Positions 4,754 to 9,082 of a DNA stretch of 9,082 bases are shown in pieces (position 1 is the stretch's first letter; each line of letters starts with the position of its first letter). Made by a program: the position numbers and the translations under genes. The stretch is from Anaerolineales bacterium (GTDB lineage Bacteria > Chloroflexota > Anaerolineae > Anaerolineales > UBA11657): NCBI GenBank assembly GCA_947503585.1, contig CANNEJ010000045.1:1-9082 (forward strand), read 5' to 3'. The notes below the pieces were generated by a model that had not been told where the DNA came from, made no database searches, and saw nothing but the letters and a program-made list of their open reading frames with translations.

Positions 4754-6319
4754 ATGAAAGTGAACCGTGGCGCCGGCCTGCTGCTGGCCTTATTTTTGTG
4801 GGGCTGCCAGCCGGCTGCCGGCCCGGCTGCCCCTAAATCCAGCATCACAGTGCAGTGGGACTCGCAAACTACCACGTTCACCACGGCGCGCGCCACCGTC
4901 CGTGACGTGCTGCAGGACTTGGGTATCCAGCTTGGAACGCTGGATCGCGTGGTGCCGGGCGAGCTGGCCATGCTGAGCGATGGCATGCTGGTGAAGGTGA
5001 CGCGCGTGGTGGAGCTGCTTGAGAGTGAGACGGTTGAGCTGCCATTTGAGAAACAGGTGGTGCGCAACGAGGGGCTGGCTGCCGGCGGGTCGCGCTTGCT
5101 GCAGACGGGCGTAAACGGAAGTGAAGAAATTACCTGGCGCGTGGTGCAGGAGGATGGCAGCGTGGCATCGCGCGCAGTGCTGCGCCGCACTGTGCTTGTT
5201 GCGCCGGTGCCGGAGATTGTGATGGTGAGTGCGCAGACAAACTTCACTGTGATCCCAATTGAAGGCACACTGGCGTATCTCTCGGCGGGCAACGCCTGGC
5301 TTGTGCGCACAGACAGCGGCCAGCGCCGGCCGCTCACAACCAGCGGCGACCTGGACGGGCGTGTGCTTCAGCTGGCACCGGATGCGCAGCGCATTTTGTA
5401 CACGCGCCGCCTGACCGGCACGGATGCGTTTAACTCCCTGTGGACACTGAGCACAACGGACACAGCTGCTGTGCCGCTGGATCTGGCCGTGCGCAATGTG
5501 CTGTGGGCGGGCTGGTCCCCGCAAGCGGGCAGCACGCTGGCGTACTCCACCGGCGAGCCGCGCAGTGCTGCGCCGGGCTGGCAGGCCAATAATGATCTGT
5601 ATCTGCTTACGCTGCCGGAACCGGATAAAAAGCCGGTTAAGCCGCAGCTGCTGCTCGCCGCTTCATCCGGCGGTGTGTATGGCTGGTATGGCCGGCGCTA
5701 TGCGTGGGCGCCGGACGCAAGCAGCGTGGCCTATGCGGCCGCCGACTCGATTGGCGTTCTGGATGTGGCGGACCCGCAGGCGGTTACGCAGCGCGTCCTG
5801 GCGCAGTTCGTCCCGTTTCAAACTTACAGTGACTGGGCCTGGGTGCCTGAGCCGGACTGGTCAGCGGACGGAAAATTTTTGTATGCCGCGCTGCACGCCC
5901 CGGCGGTTGGCTTGGAGCTGGCCGAGGACAGCCCCGCATTTGATGTTGCGGCGCTGGCAGCGGATGGCAGCCTGCGTTTGAACCTGGTGGCGCAGTCCGG
6001 CATGTGGGCGGCGCCGGTGCTGGCTGCTGTGCCCGGCTTGGAACGGCCGGTGGCTTACCTGCAGGCAATCAATCCGCTGCAGAGCGTGAACAGCGGCTAC
6101 CGCTTGATGTTGGTGGATCGCGATGGCAGCAACCGCAGCGCGCTTTATCCCGTGGCCGGCGAGGCGGGCTTGCTGCCACAGCTGCCGGCTTGGTCGCCGA
6201 CGGGCAGCATGCTGGCCTTCGTAGATGGTGGTGACTTGTGGGTGATTGAAATCGCAAGCAAAGTTGCGCAGCAACTGACCGGCGACGGGCAAACCAGCAG
6301 CCCGCACTGGGTGCCATGA
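4754..6319 (+). CDS. Surface lipoprotein with DUF348, G5 and TolB/WD40-like beta-propeller domains
   Basis: The 521-residue protein starts MKVNRGAG, then a hydrophobic run and a lipobox ending Leu-Trp-Gly-Cys with Cys18, so it is an exported, lipid-anchored protein. Residues about 30-82 look like a DUF348 ubiquitin-like module (ATVRDVLQDLGIQLGTLDRV). Residues about 84-162 look like a G5 domain (ETVELPFEKQVV, then LLQTGVNGSEEITWRVV). Both are common in Rpf/YabE-type cell-wall proteins, where G5 is linked to glycan or peptidoglycan binding. Residues about 170-520 carry repeated propeller-type blades of the PD40/TolB kind, with motifs such as LAPDAQRILYTRR, AWAPDASSVAYAAA, DWSADGKFLYAAL and AWSPTGSMLAFVDGGDLW. 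No enzymatic motif is seen, so a binding or scaffold role at the cell surface is inferred. An in-frame TTG at 4724 would bury the signal peptide and is rejected. The stop overlaps the next start (ATGA), indicating translational coupling with the ligase fusion. Confidence 0.93.
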   Translation: MKVNRGAGLLLALFLWGCQPAAGPAAPKSSITVQWDSQTTTFTTARATVRDVLQDLGIQLGTLDRVVPGELAMLSDGMLVKVTRVVELLESETVELPFEKQVVRNEGLAAGGSRLLQTGVNGSEEITWRVVQEDGSVASRAVLRRTVLVAPVPEIVMVSAQTNFTVIPIEGTLAYLSAGNAWLVRTDSGQRRPLTTSGDLDGRVLQLAPDAQRILYTRRLTGTDAFNSLWTLSTTDTAAVPLDLAVRNVLWAGWSPQAGSTLAYSTGEPRSAAPGWQANNDLYLLTLPEPDKKPVKPQLLLAASSGGVYGWYGRRYAWAPDASSVAYAAADSIGVLDVADPQAVTQRVLAQFVPFQTYSDWAWVPEPDWSADGKFLYAALHAPAVGLELAEDSPAFDVAALAADGSLRLNLVAQSGMWAAPVLAAVPGLERPVAYLQAINPLQSVNSGYRLMLVDRDGSNRSALYPVAGEAGLLPQLPAWSPTGSMLAFVDGGDLWVIEIASKVAQQLTGDGQTSSPHWVP

Positions 6320-9082
6320 AACCTTCGCGCTGGCTGCCGGCCCTGTGCGCGATTGCAGCTGCCGGCATGCTTGCGGCTGCTGTTGCGCTGCTTGTGCAGG
6401 ATGCGCGCGTGATGCGCGGGCGCAGCAGCGTTGCCGGCTTGCAACCGCGGCCCGCCAATCTGGCGGGCATCAATGTGGCGCTGCTGGGCGTTGAGCCTGC
6501 AGCACAGCAGGCTGCGCTGCAAGCTATTGCGGGCATCGGCTTTGGCTGGGTGCGCCAGGAGTTTGATTGGGAAACGCTGCCGGCCAACAGCAGCGGAGCG
6601 GGCTGGCCGGCGGCCGCAGCGCTGCTGCAAAATACGCACGCGCAAGGCCTGCGCGTAATCGCAGTGCTGAGTGGTGCGCAGCCGCCCGCCGATGCGCAGC
6701 AGTACGCGCTGGTTGCTGCGGCGTTTGCCGGCCGCTTCAACCGGCAGGTTGATGCCTACGAAATCTGGGACGAGCCCAATTTGCGCGCGGGCTGGGGCGC
6801 GCAGCCCGCTGCGGCCGGCTACCTGCGCCTGCTGCAAGCAGCGTACCCGGCGCTGCATGCTGCCCAGCCGGGCGCCACGGTTGTGTTGGGCAGTCTCTCG
6901 CCTTCCATTGACACCGGCCCGGACAACATCAGCGATTTGCTTTTCCTGCGGCAGCTTTATGCGGCGGGCGCTGCGCCATTTTTTGATGTGGCAAGCGGCA
7001 AGCCGTATGGTTTTGCAGCGGATGCGCAGGAGCTGCGCGTTGAGGCTGGCGCATTTAATTTTTCACGCTTCATACTATTGCGGGAGGAAATGGAGCGGGC
7101 TGGTGACGGTCGCAAGCAGCTGTGGGCCGGAAACTTCGGCTGGTACGTGCAGCCGGCGGGCGGTGCTGCAAGCGATGAATGGGGCGCTGTGTCCGCAGCC
7201 CGGCAGGCAGCCAATACCGCAGCGGCCTTTGCCCGGGCGCGGCAGGAGTGGCCGTGGGCCGGCGTGCTGGCGCTGGAGAATTGGCAGCCCGCCGGACCAA
7301 CCGGCAGTGACCCACGCTGGGGTTTTGCGTTGCGCGCCGCGGACGGCAGCGACAGCGCGGGTGTGGCAGCACTCCGGCAGACTTTCTCAACTGTAGCGGC
7401 GCCGCCGGGCGAGCACGCAGCGGTTAATTCATTTGCCACATACACTGGCGCGTGGCGGTTCTCTGCGCTGGGCGCAGACATTCCGGCGCAAGGGCCTGCC
7501 AGTGTTGAGTTTATTTTTGAAGGCACCGAGCTGGCATTGCTGGCGCGGCGCGCAAACTACCGCGCGTACATTTATGCGGAGGTGGATGGGGTGCCGGCAA
7601 ATGCGCTGCCAGTTGCCGCGGACGGGCGCGCGTATGTGGTGCTAACTGCGCCCGATCTGCAGCCGCAGGTGGCGCCGGTTACGCTGGCGCGCGGGCTTGC
7701 ATCCGGGCGGCATGTGGCGCGGCTGGTGGCGGAACGCGGGTGGGACCAGTGGGCGATTGCGGGCTTTGCCGTGGCGGATGTGCCGCCGGCGCACGCCACG
7801 CGCACAAGTGCGGCGGCCGTGTGTGCTGCGCTGGCAGTGCTGCTGGCGGGCGCAGCGGGCTGGGGCGTGCGCGGCAGCCTGCGTGCGGCTGCGTTCTCCC
7901 GCGCCGCGACGCAGTTGGGTGCGCGCGCCACTGCGCCAGTGACGGCTGTGACGGCTGCAATCTTTTGGCTGTCTGCTGCCCAGGCGTGGGGGCAGCCGCT
8001 TACGCAGCTGATTGGCGTGCGCACAGAAACACTGCCAGTGGTGCTGACGGTGGTGAGTGCCGGCCTGTTTTATTTTTCACCATGGCTGCTGCTGACCGTG
8101 TTGAGCGGCACCGCAATGTTTTTGTTGCTGGCCGTGCGTCCGGCATTGGCTGCCGCACTGGTGGCTTTTTCTGCGCCGTTCTACCTGCTGCCGCGCCCGA
8201 TGTTTGAGCGCGTGTTTTCGGCGGTGGAGGTGTTTATGCTGCTGGGTGCAGGCGCAGCGTTGCTGCACGGCATGGTGCAGGCTGCGGGTGGCAAAGCCCG
8301 GCGCCCGCAGCTGACGCTGCTGGACTGGGCCGTGCTGGCATTTGCCGCACTCAGTACGACCTCCATCTTTTTTGCGGCGCAGCGCGCGGTGGCTGTAACC
8401 GAGCTGCGCACCACAGTGCTGGAACCGGTGCTGCTGTATTTGCTGCTGCGCTTCATTCCCATGGCGGAGCGCGAGCGCTGGCTGGTGGCGGATGCGTTTC
8501 TGGCCGGCGCGCTGCTGGTGGCACTGGTGGGGCTGGGGCAGTACGCCAGCGGCACAAACCTGATTACGGCGGAAGACGGCGTGCTGCGCCTGCGCAGTGT
8601 GTATGGATCGCCAAATAATGTTGGCCTTTATCTGGGGCGGGCGCTGCCCGTGGCGCTGGCCGTGGCGCTGCTGGGTGTGCGTGATCTGCGCGGCCGCGTG
8701 TACGCGGCTGTGGCGCTGCCGCTGGCGGCTGCCTTGTGGCTGAGCTTTTCGCGCGGCGCGCTGCTGTTGGGCGTGCCGGCTGCGTTGGCGGTGGTGCTTC
8801 TGTTTTGGGGTGGGCGGCGTGCGCAGCGGGTGCTGGCAGCGGCCTGTGTGGGCGGCTTGCTGGTGCTGCTGCTTGTGGCCGGGCGCAGCCCGCGCTTTGT
8901 GCGCCTTGCAGATTACACGCAGGGGCCGGTGTTCTTTCGGTTGCAGCTGTGGCGCAGTGCGCTGGCAATGGTGCGGGATGCGCCGCTGACCGGCGTGGGG
9001 CTGGACAACTTTCTGTACACATACCGCGGCCGCTACATAGCACCGGCTGCGTGGCAGGAGCCCAACCTTTCGCACGCACACA
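6316..9082 (+). CDS. Fusion: glycoside-hydrolase-like head, CBM-like domain and O-antigen ligase (Wzy/WaaL)-type membrane domain (partial, 3' end outside window)
   Basis: One frame stays open from the ATG at 6316 to the end of the window: 922 complete codons and no stop. Residues 7-28 form a signal anchor. Residues about 50-345 resemble a clan GH-A (GH39/cellulase-like) barrel, with VRQEFDW (79-85), the strand-4 acid/base motif YEIWDEPN (Glu153), a strand-7 segment LWAGNFGW (269-276) and a strand-8 segment WPWAGVLALENW. Residues about 370-492 look like a beta-sandwich carbohydrate-binding module, with FEGTELALLARRANYRAYIY and DGVPANALP. From residue 498 there are about a dozen hydrophobic helices with Wzy/WaaL-family marks: SPNNVGLYL (765-773), SFSRGA (810-815), MVRDAPLTGVGLDNF (885-899) and the loop HAH (920-922) where the window ends. 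Ligases of this family move or polymerise lipid-linked glycans on the outer face of the membrane. The start is fixed by the ATGA overlap with the upstream lipoprotein gene. Most Chloroflexota lack LPS, so the acceptor is unknown. Confidence 0.93.
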   Translation, partial: MKPSRWLPALCAIAAAGMLAAAVALLVQDARVMRGRSSVAGLQPRPANLAGINVALLGVEPAAQQAALQAIAGIGFGWVRQEFDWETLPANSSGAGWPAAAALLQNTHAQGLRVIAVLSGAQPPADAQQYALVAAAFAGRFNRQVDAYEIWDEPNLRAGWGAQPAAAGYLRLLQAAYPALHAAQPGATVVLGSLSPSIDTGPDNISDLLFLRQLYAAGAAPFFDVASGKPYGFAADAQELRVEAGAFNFSRFILLREEMERAGDGRKQLWAGNFGWYVQPAGGAASDEWGAVSAARQAANTAAAFARARQEWPWAGVLALENWQPAGPTGSDPRWGFALRAADGSDSAGVAALRQTFSTVAAPPGEHAAVNSFATYTGAWRFSALGADIPAQGPASVEFIFEGTELALLARRANYRAYIYAEVDGVPANALPVAADGRAYVVLTAPDLQPQVAPVTLARGLASGRHVARLVAERGWDQWAIAGFAVADVPPAHATRTSAAAVCAALAVLLAGAAGWGVRGSLRAAAFSRAATQLGARATAPVTAVTAAIFWLSAAQAWGQPLTQLIGVRTETLPVVLTVVSAGLFYFSPWLLLTVLSGTAMFLLLAVRPALAAALVAFSAPFYLLPRPMFERVFSAVEVFMLLGAGAALLHGMVQAAGGKARRPQLTLLDWAVLAFAALSTTSIFFAAQRAVAVTELRTTVLEPVLLYLLLRFIPMAERERWLVADAFLAGALLVALVGLGQYASGTNLITAEDGVLRLRSVYGSPNNVGLYLGRALPVALAVALLGVRDLRGRVYAAVALPLAAALWLSFSRGALLLGVPAALAVVLLFWGGRRAQRVLAAACVGGLLVLLLVAGRSPRFVRLADYTQGPVFFRLQLWRSALAMVRDAPLTGVGLDNFLYTYRGRYIAPAAWQEPNLSHAH

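Noticed and set aside
6069..6858. Long minus-strand open frames opposite the lipoprotein/ligase junction
   Set aside because: They are antisense shadows of two well-supported plus-strand genes, with low-complexity composition and no recognisable motif.
6671..7396. Plus-strand open frame of 241 codons in another frame within the glycosidase-like domain
   Set aside because: It overlaps the uninterrupted frame that carries the WDEPN motif and the domain continuity. Its Arg/Cys/Ser-rich product is typical of an off-frame reading in GC-rich DNA.
8077..9081. Long minus-strand open frame of over 300 codons opposite the ligase domain
   Set aside because: Its predicted product is rich in Gln, His, Arg and Ala without any domain-like pattern, as expected for the antisense of a Leu/Ala/Val-rich GC-rich membrane gene. 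The plus frame has clear family motifs.

Overview
The window looks like chromosomal DNA from a GC-rich bacterium, most likely a member of the Chloroflexota (Anaerolineae-like). This rests on recognition of protein style: the L9 and TL5/CTC-type L25 sequences, a PsuG with the short HR-x3-DISAD loop, surface modules of the kind often seen after membrane glycosyltransferases in this phylum, and abundant lipoproteins. It is an inference from the sequence alone. I see no rRNA, tRNA, CRISPR array, insertion sequence, phage gene or attachment site.

Layout. (1) Positions 1-1242, plus strand: the C-terminal part of a large protein made of three related beta-sandwich-like modules, probably the extracytoplasmic tail of a membrane glycosyltransferase. 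(2) 1339-2827, plus strand: psuG (pseudouridine-5'-phosphate glycosidase), then rplI (ribosomal protein L9) with its own promoter overlapping the psuG stop. (3) 3046-3459, plus strand: a small unknown lipoprotein, ending in a strong bidirectional terminator that also serves the convergent minus-strand group. (4) 3535-4538, minus strand: rplY (L25, TL5/CTC type) followed by a 77-residue two-helix membrane protein. (5) 4539-4753: a compact divergent control region with two good sigma70-type promoters back to back. The rplY leader contains a terminator-like hairpin with a U-run upstream of the start codon, and the rightward promoter is so close to its ATG that a leaderless mRNA is predicted. (6) 4754-9082 and beyond, plus strand: a two-gene operon with an ATGA overlap. 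It encodes a DUF348-G5-beta-propeller lipoprotein and a very long fusion protein running off the window: signal anchor, glycoside-hydrolase-like barrel, carbohydrate-binding-like beta-sandwich, then a polytopic Wzy/WaaL O-antigen-ligase-type domain.

How they fit together. Two housekeeping ribosomal genes and a nucleoside-salvage gene sit between envelope-glycan genes. The most interesting part is the right-hand operon. It would place a surface lipoprotein with peptidoglycan/glycan-associated G5 and propeller modules next to a glycan polymerase/ligase that carries its own external sugar-recognition head. That head has the clan GH-A fold signature, but the position expected to hold the catalytic nucleophile appears to be Asn instead of Glu, so it may bind rather than cleave glycans. 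The second point of interest is the possible attenuator in the rplY leader.
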